Origin: Methanobacteriota archaeon
GTDB taxonomy: Archaea > Thermoplasmatota > Poseidoniia > MGIII > CG-Epi1
NCBI GenBank assembly: GCA_002724775.1
Contig: PBPR01000025.1
Location: forward strand, 24,631-35,227
Reading direction: 5' to 3'
Length of the DNA stretch: 10,597 nt
A program made the translations under genes and the position numbers. Position 1 is the stretch's first letter. The number at the start of each line of letters is the position of its first letter. Under the pieces are notes generated by a model. The model made no database searches, had not been told where the DNA came from, and worked only from the letters and a program-made list of their open reading frames with translations. Shown piece after piece: positions 1 to 9,900 of the stretch.

Positions 1-732
1 ATCATGGAAGAAATCATGAAGCATAGAGATGAAATGAAGTCTAACACATCTTCCAAGGCTGAACATCAGAAGATAAGAAACACGGCTCAGGAAAAAGCGA
101 AACAATTAATTTCAATAAAGCAACAGAAAAGAGGTAACAAAAAAGGGGGCAAATCCCTCAAAGATACAGTTCAAGCACTTCATTCAGAAATTTTAAATTT
201 GGAAAGAAGAAGAGAAACAACAGAAATGCCTATTTCTAAGGAAAGAGAAGTGATGGAAAAATTGGCTATATTGAGAAGAAGTCTCGGAGATCAAGAAAGT
301 CAACTTGCAACTGAAGAACATTTAAATCTTGAAGTTTCTGAATTGGATGCAGAAATAGATTCAGAGTTTTCTAAAGCTAATGATGAGCATAGTGAAGTCA
401 TTAAGCTTGCAAAGCTAAACAAAAAAATTTATAAAAAAGTTAGTAACTTGATGAAAGAAGCTTCGCATTTGTCAACTGAAGCAGATAAGAAGCATAAAGA
501 ATTTGTCAATGCTCGTAAGAAAGCCGATAATCAACATTCTAAGGCTATGGAAATGCTTGAGGCACTAAAATTGCATCGAAAAACTGCCAACGAAGAAAGA
601 CAAGCAAGGTGGAAAATAGTCAAAGATCATAGGAAAAATATAAAGGATGAATTATATAATCCGAAAAAATTGGAATCTGCAGCTGATGACGCATTACAAC
701 AGTTAATGTCAGGCGGCAAAATAGACCTTTAA
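1..732 (+). CDS. Archaeal coiled-coil protein, COG1340-like (5' end probably cut by window)
   Basis: The protein is almost entirely charged helix, rich in Lys, Glu, Ala, Leu and His, with no membrane segment, signal peptide or Cys. From about residue 50 it follows the pattern of the uncharacterised archaeal coiled-coil family COG1340: a first helix with a Leu-Glu-Arg-Arg/Thr-Thr-Glu-Met-Pro turn near residues 66-77, then long repeats with spaced Glu-Ala-Asp and Lys-His-Lys-Glu-Phe-Val patterns. Family members, as I recall, are nearer 290 residues. The reading frame is open to base 1 and the first Met at base 4 sits on the window edge, so the true start probably lies upstream. Function is unknown; such proteins are thought to be structural or scaffold proteins. 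Its stop codon overlaps the start of the next gene by one base (TAATG), which suggests translational coupling and a shared transcript. The family call is from recall of the sequence pattern, not a search. Confidence 0.8.
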   Translation: MMEEIMKHRDEMKSNTSSKAEHQKIRNTAQEKAKQLISIKQQKRGNKKGGKSLKDTVQALHSEILNLERRRETTEMPISKEREVMEKLAILRRSLGDQESQLATEEHLNLEVSELDAEIDSEFSKANDEHSEVIKLAKLNKKIYKKVSNLMKEASHLSTEADKKHKEFVNARKKADNQHSKAMEMLEALKLHRKTANEERQARWKIVKDHRKNIKDELYNPKKLESAADDALQQLMSGGKIDL

Positions 733-1466
733 TGGACGCTATAATTCTTGCGGGTGGTTTTGCTAAGAGAATGTGGCCCCTAACTAAGAATAAACCTAAA
801 CAACTTTTAGAACTTGCAGGCAATCCTATGTTGTATTATGTTATACAATCTCTTCAGGATTTAAACTGTAGTAGAATTATTGTTTCAGTTAACAGTCATT
901 TTGCGCCACAATTTAAACATTATTTAGATTCCAGTAACGACAATCAAAATATTGAATTATTCATTGAAGACAGTAATAGCGAAGATGAAAAGCTCGGTGC
1001 TCTGGGCGCTTTAGATCTCTTATTTAAGAGTAAAAATTTGAAGGGTCCTGTTTTTATTGCAGGGGGAGATAATTTATCAGATTTTGATTTAAAAAAAATG
1101 GTCAGTACTTACAAAGATCTAAAGGCTGACGTTATTGGACTTTTTGATGTTGAGAATACTGAATTAGCAAAATTATATGGTATAGCAGATTTAAACGAAA
1201 ATAGAATTGTTGATTTTGTTGAGAAACCATCGTCACCTCCGTCAACACTTGCCGCAACAGCTTATTGGCTTTTGTCAGAATCAGGCATAAAAAATTTTTT
1301 CACATATATTGATAGGGGCGGTGACAGAGATGCAATGGGTAATTTTTTGGCTTGGAACGTTAAACGTAATCCTGTTTATTCAGTGTCATTCAAGGGCAAT
1401 TGGTACGATATAGGTGGATTAGAGTCATATTCAGAAGCACAGAAGTGGCTGGAAACAAGACCTTAG
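732..1466 (+). CDS. NDP-sugar pyrophosphorylase (sugar-1-phosphate nucleotidyltransferase)
   Basis: This is a single-domain nucleotidyltransferase (NTP_transferase fold, COG1208/COG1209 group) that joins a sugar-1-phosphate to an NTP, giving an NDP-sugar and pyrophosphate in the cytoplasm. Visible motifs are the N-terminal nucleotide-binding loop LAGGFAKRMWPLT (residues 6-18) followed by PK at 22-23, the LGALGAL segment at 88-94, the metal-binding Asp113 in GGDN, the EKP sugar-phosphate motif at 164-166, and a second likely metal ligand, Asp226, in WYDIGG. At 244 residues it matches short RmlA-like enzymes and lacks a C-terminal left-handed beta-helix, so no acetyltransferase half is present. 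The base and sugar cannot be told from sequence; glucose-1-phosphate thymidylyl- or uridylyltransferase is most likely. The start ATG shares its A with the upstream stop codon and has no well-placed Shine-Dalgarno, consistent with coupled translation. It may feed glycosylation of surface proteins such as the one encoded downstream. Confidence 0.9.
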   Translation: MDAIILAGGFAKRMWPLTKNKPKQLLELAGNPMLYYVIQSLQDLNCSRIIVSVNSHFAPQFKHYLDSSNDNQNIELFIEDSNSEDEKLGALGALDLLFKSKNLKGPVFIAGGDNLSDFDLKKMVSTYKDLKADVIGLFDVENTELAKLYGIADLNENRIVDFVEKPSSPPSTLAATAYWLLSESGIKNFFTYIDRGGDRDAMGNFLAWNVKRNPVYSVSFKGNWYDIGGLESYSEAQKWLETRP

Positions 1467-1496
1467 GTTTTTTCTAGAACGGTTCAATATAAAACA

Positions 1497-3152
1497 ATGG
1501 CAACTGACTTATCGATTTTAGCAGAAATTCTTGTCATCGGTTCGTTAGTGATTTTGTCATTGGGTTACTTTTTTTCTAGCAAGACACATGTTATCCTTGG
1601 GAAAAAATTCCCTGTAAAAATAGGTCATAACTTAAACATCGTAGGATGGTTACTTCTTGGTTTTTTTTGGTGGATACAAGTTGAGCATTATATTTTAGTA
1701 AACGATCCAGTAAATGGTTTCTTTTGTGCATTAGCTATGCCTTTTTTTGGTTACTTGGCAATACATGAATATCTTAGTATTCGCTGGAATTCCAAGTATG
1801 AGCCATTAAGATGGCTAGCAGCTATGACAGTAGTTGCTGGAGGAATATATTTTTTCGTAGAAAGAGTTCCTATTCTGTCTGGCTGGTTAATTCAAGTAGT
1901 TGCAGAACAGTCAATCTGGATATTGAATTCATTTGATTTTTCCACATCCCTAGGGTCTTTAGACTATGGAGAGGGTTCAAGATATTACAGACCAGTTTCT
2001 GAGAATGAAGAAGTTCAGATTTCAGTTGAAGCAGGGGATTGGCGTAGTCCTGATTCTATTTCAGTGTCTATTGTTTTAGCATGTACTGCACTTCAAAGTA
2101 TGATTATTTTTGTGGGCGGTGTAGTTTGTACTAAAGCACCCCTGAAAAGAAGGTTTTATGCTTTTTTAGCTACAGTTCCAGCCATTTACCTTTTAAATTT
2201 AATTAGAAATGCAGTAGTAATTTGGTTGACATATGAACACATTTGGGGTGATGATACATTCTTTCTTGCCCATAGCGTGTTAGGAAAAGTTGGAAGTTTA
2301 ATTGCCTTAGTATTTTTAGCCATAGCAGTTTTTCATTTTTTACCAGAAATGCAGGAGTCAATACTTGGTGTAATTGATTTACCTCTTAGAAAAGCTCCAG
2401 ATGGATTGAGGGGCCTCCCGTTTGCAAAAGGAATGCCATCTATGGTAGGATACGTCTTTGTTACAGGCTTAGTCCTTTTTCCATTTGGTTTCTTTTCAGC
2501 TTCAGTCAAAGAGCAAGGTTTTGAGTCCAATCTCCCTCTCGAAAGTATGTATTTAGTTTCTCTAGCAATATTGGTACTCTCTCTCTTTTTGTTGTACTTT
2601 TACAGAGACCCTCAAAGAACCATAGAATCAGGAATTGTTAGCCCTGCAGACGGGCTTGTTCAAAGAGCTGAAATAAAGAAAGGTATGGTTTACTTTTCTA
2701 TTTTTATGAATGTTCACAATGTTCACGTCAACAGATCTCCATTTGATGGGAGAGTTATATCTATTAAACACAAGTCTGGAGGTTATCTCCCTGCTTTTTC
2801 AAAAGATTCAGATAAAAATGAGAGATTGCTTACAAAGATAGAAACATCTATTGGAATGATGAAAGTAATACAAATAGCAGGCGTTCTTGTGAGACGAATT
2901 GTTAGTTATGTTAAGCCCAATTATGAAGTTGCAAAAGGAGAAAGAATAGGTTTGATTCATTTTGGTTCTCGTGTTGATTTGTCTTTTGAATCTGCAGGTA
3001 TTGATATTTGCGTCAAGAAGGGAGACAAAGTTTTAGCGGGACAGAAATTAGCTAACTACACACCTTTATCATCTTTATCGACTTCGGAGAAGATATTCGA
3101 AGTTCCAAAGCGCATGTTTTCCAAATTACAAGCTAGTCAAAGTGAGGATTAG
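1497..3152 (+). CDS. Archaeosortase fused to phosphatidylserine/archaetidylserine decarboxylase
   Basis: This 551-residue membrane protein has two enzyme domains. Residues 1-285 form an exosortase/archaeosortase domain with about eight hydrophobic segments (near 7-25, 47-66, 71-90, 105-121, 127-145, 190-212, 219-244, 262-283). It carries the conserved catalytic positions: Cys196 in ACTALQS, Arg237 in LIRNAV, and His259 in AHS. Two more hydrophobic segments (316-336 and 350-369) lead into a short-type phosphatidylserine decarboxylase: FYRDPQR (368-374), SPADG with Asp385, HNVHVNRSP with His410, and FGS with Gly490-Ser491, where self-cleavage would create the pyruvoyl group. Asp, His and Ser match the autocleavage residues known for the family. 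In an archaeon the lipid substrate would be archaetidylserine. The sortase active site should face outward and the decarboxylase the cytoplasm. The gene follows the nucleotidyltransferase after 30 bases and abuts the PssA gene. No Shine-Dalgarno is obvious, and the next in-frame Met is residue 81, inside the sortase domain, so the first ATG is kept. Both domain calls are strong; the sortase subfamily is uncertain. Confidence 0.93.
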   Translation: MATDLSILAEILVIGSLVILSLGYFFSSKTHVILGKKFPVKIGHNLNIVGWLLLGFFWWIQVEHYILVNDPVNGFFCALAMPFFGYLAIHEYLSIRWNSKYEPLRWLAAMTVVAGGIYFFVERVPILSGWLIQVVAEQSIWILNSFDFSTSLGSLDYGEGSRYYRPVSENEEVQISVEAGDWRSPDSISVSIVLACTALQSMIIFVGGVVCTKAPLKRRFYAFLATVPAIYLLNLIRNAVVIWLTYEHIWGDDTFFLAHSVLGKVGSLIALVFLAIAVFHFLPEMQESILGVIDLPLRKAPDGLRGLPFAKGMPSMVGYVFVTGLVLFPFGFFSASVKEQGFESNLPLESMYLVSLAILVLSLFLLYFYRDPQRTIESGIVSPADGLVQRAEIKKGMVYFSIFMNVHNVHVNRSPFDGRVISIKHKSGGYLPAFSKDSDKNERLLTKIETSIGMMKVIQIAGVLVRRIVSYVKPNYEVAKGERIGLIHFGSRVDLSFESAGIDICVKKGDKVLAGQKLANYTPLSSLSTSEKIFEVPKRMFSKLQASQSED

Positions 3153-3158
3153 TTGGAT

Positions 3159-3947
3159 ATGAATCTAAGAAAAATTTTCAAGCCTTTAACCTTAATCTCT
3201 TATGCAGATATGGCAACTCTTCTTAGCGCCTCTTTGGGCTTTTTAGCTATAACTTACATGATTGATGGTAGTGAAAAAAGCTTTATTGTGGCAATGTTGA
3301 TTTTACCGTTTTGTGCGATTATCGACGGGATGGATGGAGCATTAGCACGTAAATTCGGCACTAAACACCACTATGGAAAATATTTGGATTCAATTTCAGA
3401 TTCAATATGTTTTGGAATAGCACCTTCAATACTGGTTTATTCTCTCTATTATAATTTAGAGAGAGGTCCAGCTGTAGATATTTTTGACGATAATTTTGAA
3501 ATAAATTTTAGATATAATATTGACAATATTATAGCGATTTCATCTGCATTATTAATAGCAATTTTAAGTATTATTCGTTTGGCTAATTTTACAATTGGAG
3601 ATCAAGGAAGTGATGAATATTTTTCTGGGTTGCCCTCTCCAGGTTTGACTATGTTCATAGTAGTAATTTCTATCAAATATTCTCAAATTAATGATTTCAG
3701 TAGTATAATAGTACCGTTTTCTATAGGTCTTGTTTCTTTACTTACAGCATCTACAATACCATACGCTAAAGCTAGAAAGCAATTCAAATTTCCCATTCTT
3801 TTCGGATTAATTGTTTTGATAATTACCATAGTTTTAAGATACTTAGAACAAGCAATATGGCTTATTGTTTGGCCATTAGCCTTTCTTTTGTATTTGGTCT
3901 ATTTTTTGGTTTTACCGTTATTAATTTTGAACAATTACTTTGATTAA
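3159..3947 (+). CDS. pssA: CDP-alcohol phosphatidyltransferase, archaetidylserine synthase (PssA-like)
   Basis: This integral membrane enzyme is predicted to condense a CDP-activated lipid (CDP-archaeol in archaea) with L-serine, giving archaetidylserine and CMP. The complete family motif is present: Asp56-Gly57-x-Asp59-Gly60-x2-Ala63-Arg64-x8-Gly73-x3-Asp77-x3-Asp81, numbering from the ATG. Features favouring serine over other alcohols are RLANF (140-144, compare RLARF) and GLPSP (157-161), both typical of PssA. About six to eight hydrophobic segments surround a charged loop at 100-122 that looks like an insertion. Its product is the expected substrate of the decarboxylase encoded immediately upstream, so the pair forms a two-step route to archaetidylethanolamine. 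An in-frame TTG at 3153 directly follows the upstream stop and would add Met-Asp; GAGG at 3144-3147 lies 5 bases from the TTG and 11 from the ATG. I prefer the ATG, but the choice is open. The 3' end overlaps the convergent giant gene by four bases. Confidence 0.92.
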   Translation: MNLRKIFKPLTLISYADMATLLSASLGFLAITYMIDGSEKSFIVAMLILPFCAIIDGMDGALARKFGTKHHYGKYLDSISDSICFGIAPSILVYSLYYNLERGPAVDIFDDNFEINFRYNIDNIIAISSALLIAILSIIRLANFTIGDQGSDEYFSGLPSPGLTMFIVVISIKYSQINDFSSIIVPFSIGLVSLLTASTIPYAKARKQFKFPILFGLIVLIITIVLRYLEQAIWLIVWPLAFLLYLVYFLVLPLLILNNYFD

Positions 3948-6900
3948 TTCTTTCTTCTGTAAACAATTAATGCTAATAGTCCTACAACTGATATGAATGA
4001 AGGGCCAGGAAGTAAAGAGTCTTCAGATTCAGTTACGGTTTCCTCAGACACTACCTCACCTTCAACTGTGACAGTCAGAGTGACTTGATCTAGTATTTCA
4101 AACGCATATCCACCTGTTGTAGATTCAGTAGCAGCTAAAATATTCAGTGTGTATGTGTATGTCCCCGGTAAGACTTCTCTTGCAATAACTGCCAGAGCTC
4201 CCCAGTCTAATTTTTCTCCAGATTGGACTTTGAGCGGGTAATCTTTAGTGTCTGAAGGAGAAATTGCTACTCTCCATTCCTTACTATTTTCATCAAAATA
4301 TAGGTCTGTATCTTTTGTTCCATCTGGCATTATTAATTCTAGAGCTACGTCTACGTCTACAGTTCCCTTATTTTCAATTATAAATCCTGCAGAAGCAGTC
4401 TGGATTTTTGAAGCTTCAATTGTTATTTCAAAATTAGCAGAATCTAAACATAAGTTGCTCAAGTCTGCAAAACAAAGTGAAACGTCTTGTATTTCTTCAA
4501 TAGGAGTTTGCACTACAATGTTTGAAATCGATTTTGCTAATTCATTTCCTTTGTCATCGAAAACTAATATTTCTAAACGATATGTCGCATCAGAAGTACC
4601 AGAAGGAACATTTACTGTAGCAGTCAAAACTTTCGCCTCTTCAACGTCTAAATCAAATGTGGCCGGATTCACAACAACCCAATTTCCAGCCTCACTTTCA
4701 GCAATTACTTCGATTGTTTGTTTGCCATTTCCATCGCTTAAAACGTTAAATTGGATGACATCGGATTCACCTGGCGCTATTGTCCTTAATCCCGATCCTT
4801 CACGTCTTAGAGTTACTCCAGTTTCTAGTTCTTCTACTGTAACTCTAATTGTTTTGTCATCTTTAGCAGTTTCATCGCCCCTAGATGTAGCTTCAATTTC
4901 AATATATACATTTCCATCATCTTGTTCATCAGGAATTGAAATAATTCCACTAACTGTAGCCTGTCCATCAGCTCCGATAGTAATTCCATTTTCTTCGAAT
5001 TCTACCCATCCATTTTCATCACCTAATACTTCAAGATCAAAAGTATCAGTTTCATCACCTTTATTGTATACTGTAACGCTGAATTCAACCTCTTGGCCAG
5101 CAACAGCTTCAGTGTTAGTTGGACTTACAGATATTTCAACTTCATAATTTGTAGGATTGTCAGTAACATCTATGGTTAATTCCAGAGTTTCAGTAACATC
5201 TCCTGCTGTAAGAATTATAGTCAAATCGTGCAACTCGTATTCAGCATCTTCTGGGATTGTAATTTGTAATTCAATATCTTTACTTTCGTTACTCTTCATT
5301 TCCATTTGATTTGTCATCGAGCCCCAATCTTCTGCAGCTCCAACCATGTCTAAGTAGAAAGTATCAGTTCCTGAAGCACTGTTTTTGATTACTATGTTGA
5401 ATTCTAGTTTAGCTCCAGGTTCACCTTCTTTATCTTGGTTAAAGGTGGAGATCTCAGGCATGTGTATCATTTCAACATCGAAATCAATTTCTTTATCATT
5501 ATTTCTGTGATTCTCGTCTTCCTTTGTCGTTTCTACTATAATTGTGAATCCGCCTGGATTATTGCTTTCCCATTCCCAGTCTAACGTTTCTTCTTCACCA
5601 GACTCTAGCGGTCCAGGTATCTGTTGATTATTACTCCATATTTCATTACCATCGGAGTCAAAAATTGTTGCTCTAACATCAATTGCACCCTGAGTCTCAG
5701 ATCCATAGTTTTTAATTATGCTTGAAAATTCTACAGTAGAGTTTTCTTTAACATCACTTTCTAGTTTGAGTACTTTTACTCCCACGTCGTCAGCTGCGGC
5801 AGATGCCCTTAGCCAATCAAGAGCTCTTCCTACCATGTCTTCTCTATCGTTTGAAGTGTTTACTTTACCAAATGTAAATGGTGATACAATAAGCCTGTAA
5901 TCGCCCTCGTAATGTAGAGACATGTTGAAAACTTGAGAGTCTATATCCCAATTGTCCATTCCATTTTCCATATCATCTGACAAATGGCTTGTTGTTCCTC
6001 CGTTTGAGGTTAATTCTACATCATCAAAATACCAGCCTTCGTAAGCGTCTATAACTCCATCTGCCCCGAATCTCCATTTTAATTTTATTTCTTCATTTGA
6101 AAAGTTTGATAAATCAAATGTTGCTTGTACCCAACCATTTGATTGGCCATAATATCCCGGTTCTCCATCTAATCCACTCACAGACTGTGCAGGGTATCCT
6201 CCGTTAGGCTGTATTACTTCCCACGATAGACCATCATCTGTACTGATTTGTACATTACCACCGTCGTAGGCGTAACTTTCACTTTCAGTATCATAGTAGT
6301 GTTGGAAAGATAATTGAGCGCCATTTCCGAGAGTGAATTGCTCAGCAGTGTAGACAGAGTAATCCCATCCACTTTTGTATTCTCCATCTCCTTTAGATTC
6401 GTCACCTATCCACATGGAATGTGTAGGACTGTTTGCCTTTCGATTTGGATCACTGACTGTATCTACTATATGCCACCAATTACTTCTGTCAGTATAAAAC
6501 GCACCAATCGCTTCTTCTCTAGGCCTAATCCAATCGGAATAATCAGAAAAATATATGCTGGTATCTCCCATATCATATTCAGCATCACCGAATATTTCAT
6601 CATCTTCAACCCCTACAAGAGGATTTGGAGTTCCCACATTATTTCGAATGTAATCAATCATAAAGTAGTCATATTCAAAATCTCCATTTTGTCTTGGCCC
6701 ATCGCTTCCATTCAGAGCAGTCAAGAATTGCTGCCCCATAATCCAAAGACTTCCACCTTGATCTAGGTAATCACTGATACATTCTTTCCAGCTGGTAATA
6801 TTCCTTTGATTATGATCACCTTGAGTCCATATTACTACATCGTAATTGCTCATTAAATCAATAGTTGGGTATGGACCTAATTCTCCAAATGAGCCTAGTT

Positions 6901-9900
6901 CACTATCATAAGGCATTGTGTAAACATCATAGCCTCTACTTTCCCCATCTGTAAAGTATTGTTGTAAAGTAAATTTTAATCGCGTGTCTATTTTATCTAC
7001 GTCATAATAATTATTATATCCATTATTTTTACCGAAGTTCGCATCAATTAATAGAACTTTATCACCTCCCTCTTGTGAATAGTAAAATGGAGTTGCTGAA
7101 ATATCACTACTATCTTCAGTTTCAGGATCATCTCTACTCGTTACAGTAACTGTGAAAGAATGTTCATTACCAGTTGGCTCTAGTGTAGGTGCTATAACTA
7201 CAACACTGAAATTCTGACTTGAGCCTGCGGAAAGATAAATAGAGTTTACATGTGAAATTATCTTCCAATCGTCATCCTGATCAGCTTCTAAACTTATATC
7301 ATAATATCCACTATTTTCTCCAGTATTCGTGGCAGTAAAATTAAAAGCTACAGATTCCCCAGAAAGTACGTCTTTCGCTTGCTCTTGCACTGCCAAAGCT
7401 ACATTATATCCACTTTCTGCAATATCTATATTTTCCTCTTTTGGATTATTACCTGCTCTCTCATCTCCAGTCAATAGTGTTTCTACCCTTATTGTGTAAG
7501 TACCTTCAGGGCCACCTTCCCACGTCCATTCTAGAGTGGAATTAGTCTTTGATTCAAGTGAATCAATAGTCTGAGTTTCATTGTAAACTTCAGTTCCGTC
7601 ATCTCTTGTTACTGTACCTCTAACATCAAAATCATCTTGATCATTTGTTCCAAAATTGTAAATTTCTGAAGTAAATGTCACGGATCTTCCTGGTTTGGCA
7701 GTGTCAGGCGAATCTAATTCTTTAGTTCCAACATCATTAGGTATAGGAGGAAGACTGTAAACAGCAAAGTTATCAACATACAAGCCTTCAAGTTGGGTGA
7801 ACGTATTAGATTCAAATCTAAGTCTGAATGAAACCTCGTCTTCATACTCACTTACATCACTTTCAAAATAGAGCCATCCATTTTCATCAGCTCCATCATA
7901 ATCACTCGAGTAATCTCCATCATCACCAGGGAAAGTTTCCAAGAGTTCCCATTGACCAGACTGGTTTATTTCTAAGTTGACAAAATCATTTGGACCGTCA
8001 ATTGCAAACCACACCATAGCGGACACATATTTTTCAGCACCATCGCCTATGTCGAATGTCGGAGATTCTAATGAATCATTTAATGAAGCACTGTATGTCT
8101 CTGTGTCTGGGTTTCCTAGGTACCATGAATAATCTCCAGAATAGGATTTGTTACTATAATAATTCCATTCACTTTCAACAATGTCTGCCACCCAGTCTCC
8201 ATCACCTTCTTCAAAATCATCTTCAAAGTGAGTTTCAGTTCCGCTACTCACTTCAATATTATCAATATACCAGCCCTCATAGGCTTCAACACTCGAATCT
8301 GTTCCGAATCTGAATTTGAATCTTACGTCCTGATTTGTGTAGTTTGCAAGACTAAAGGATGCAGTCTCCCAATCGGCAGTATCTCCCTCACCGGATGTTC
8401 CAGTATATCCCGGTTCGTTATCCAATCCAACTACAGCATCATCAGGGTAACCTCCATCGGGGTTGATCACTTCCCATGTTTCTCCGTCATCAGTTGTAAT
8501 TTGAACATTACCGCCGTCCCAGCTAAATTCAGTACTATACCAAATGTCAACAGACATTTGTGGATTTGTTTGTCCTAGCGTAATTTCTTCACTTGTATAA
8601 ACAGAAAAATCCCAATTATTATCATATTCTCCGTCTCCCTTAGACTCATCTCCAACCCACATTGCATGAGTTGGGCTTGAAGCTTCTCTGTTACTATCTT
8701 CGTCAGTATCGATAAGGTGCCATGGATTACTCAATGACTTATAATCACTCCATCCATTTATTCCATCCTCCATATCATCACTAAATTCAACATCAACGCT
8801 TCGCATCATTGAGTCAATCACATCATTTTCAGGAACTTCATCATCTTCATCAATTACTTTTGCTTCAAACCAAAAAGTTCCATAGTCATCAGTTTCCCAA
8901 TCCCATGTAAGTGTTAAACTTTCACCAGGAGCTAGATCTTCAATATCTTTATTTCCTAAATTATCAATTACATTTCCAGCACCGTCGTAAATTTTCCCAC
9001 TTACTTCAGAATTCATAGTTACATCTCCACTGTTAGTAACGATTACACTCATTTCCCTTTCTTCATCTTTTTCAGCAATCATTGGAGTAACACGGGCATC
9101 TTTTACCTCCAAATCGTATGTAACGTATGTGTTAACTTTTATTATTTTTTCGTTATTTTCTTCTTTTTCATCATCAGAGATGGTAGCTTTACTCTTGATT
9201 TGGTAAACATAATCTTCGTCATCAGGAGTATCCCATTCAAATTCAACATAAGTTCCAGTTCCAGCATCTAATGAAATTGTTTCGGAGTCCGTAAAAGTAT
9301 ATGAGTTATTTAGGCAAGTAATCTCCAATGAAACCTGAATACTATTTTGATCTTCTGTTCCTCTATTTCGTACCGTTACGTTTACAATATTTTCAACATT
9401 AGGCTCAACAGTTTCTTCATCTTTTGGGCTATTAAAACGACTTAAACTTACATCATTTTCTAATTGCTCAACGAGATATTCAACAACATTTTCCATAAAT
9501 TCGTCCCTATCATCACTATTTGTTATGGAGCTGAAATCAATAGTCATGAATACCAGCCTAAATTCGTCTTCAGTTCTTATGGTTGAAATATTGTAGTCTC
9601 CATTCGAGCTTAGAACTTTTTCAAACCCACTTCTAGGATTGATATCATCGGCAAAATCTGAACTAATGGCGTCAGCATCGTACTCAATTCCATCCGAAAT
9701 CGGGTCTTCATCTACTCCATAAACTATGGTTGGTGTGGCTCTATCATTATCTGCATAACTAACTCCTAGATAATCATACTCGAAGTCACCACTACTTCTT
9801 TCACCATCAGTAGTATCAAAATCATATAAAATGTCCATGCCGATAACCCACATGGCACCTCCTCCTTCCAGATATTCACCTGCATTTGTTTTATCATTGT

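Noticed and set aside
1468..1473. Run of six T after the nucleotidyltransferase stop codon, possible terminator
   Set aside because: A run of six T is common in this AT-rich sequence, has no stem before it, and stopping here would separate genes that look co-transcribed. It is kept only as a possible weak attenuation point.
1481..1496. TATA-like stretch (AATATAAAA) just before the sortase fusion gene
   Set aside because: It sits only about 6-14 bases before the ATG, too close for a promoter serving that start. The 30-base gap and shared direction fit an operon better.
3153..3158. TTG start for the pssA-like gene, two codons before the ATG
   Set aside because: ATG is the commoner start and the family N-terminus fits either. 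GAGG spacing slightly favours TTG, so this is a preference and not an exclusion.
3995..4012. LPGPS resembling a Gram-positive LPXTG sortase motif
   Set aside because: The Thr-Gly of LPXTG is absent, no class A-F sortase is present, and an exosortase/archaeosortase-type gene is adjacent. The tail fits the archaeosortase type.
4248..5147. Open frame of 299 codons on the + strand
   Set aside because: It lies wholly opposite the giant gene, is a Ser/Thr/Val-rich low-complexity translation with no recognisable motif, and its openness follows from the acidic, Glu/Asp/Ser-rich codon use on the other strand.
6314..6766. Open frame of 150 codons on the + strand
   Set aside because: It is opposite conserved jelly-roll and amidotransferase-like coding sequence on the - strand. 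It has no family resemblance and no ribosome binding site of note.
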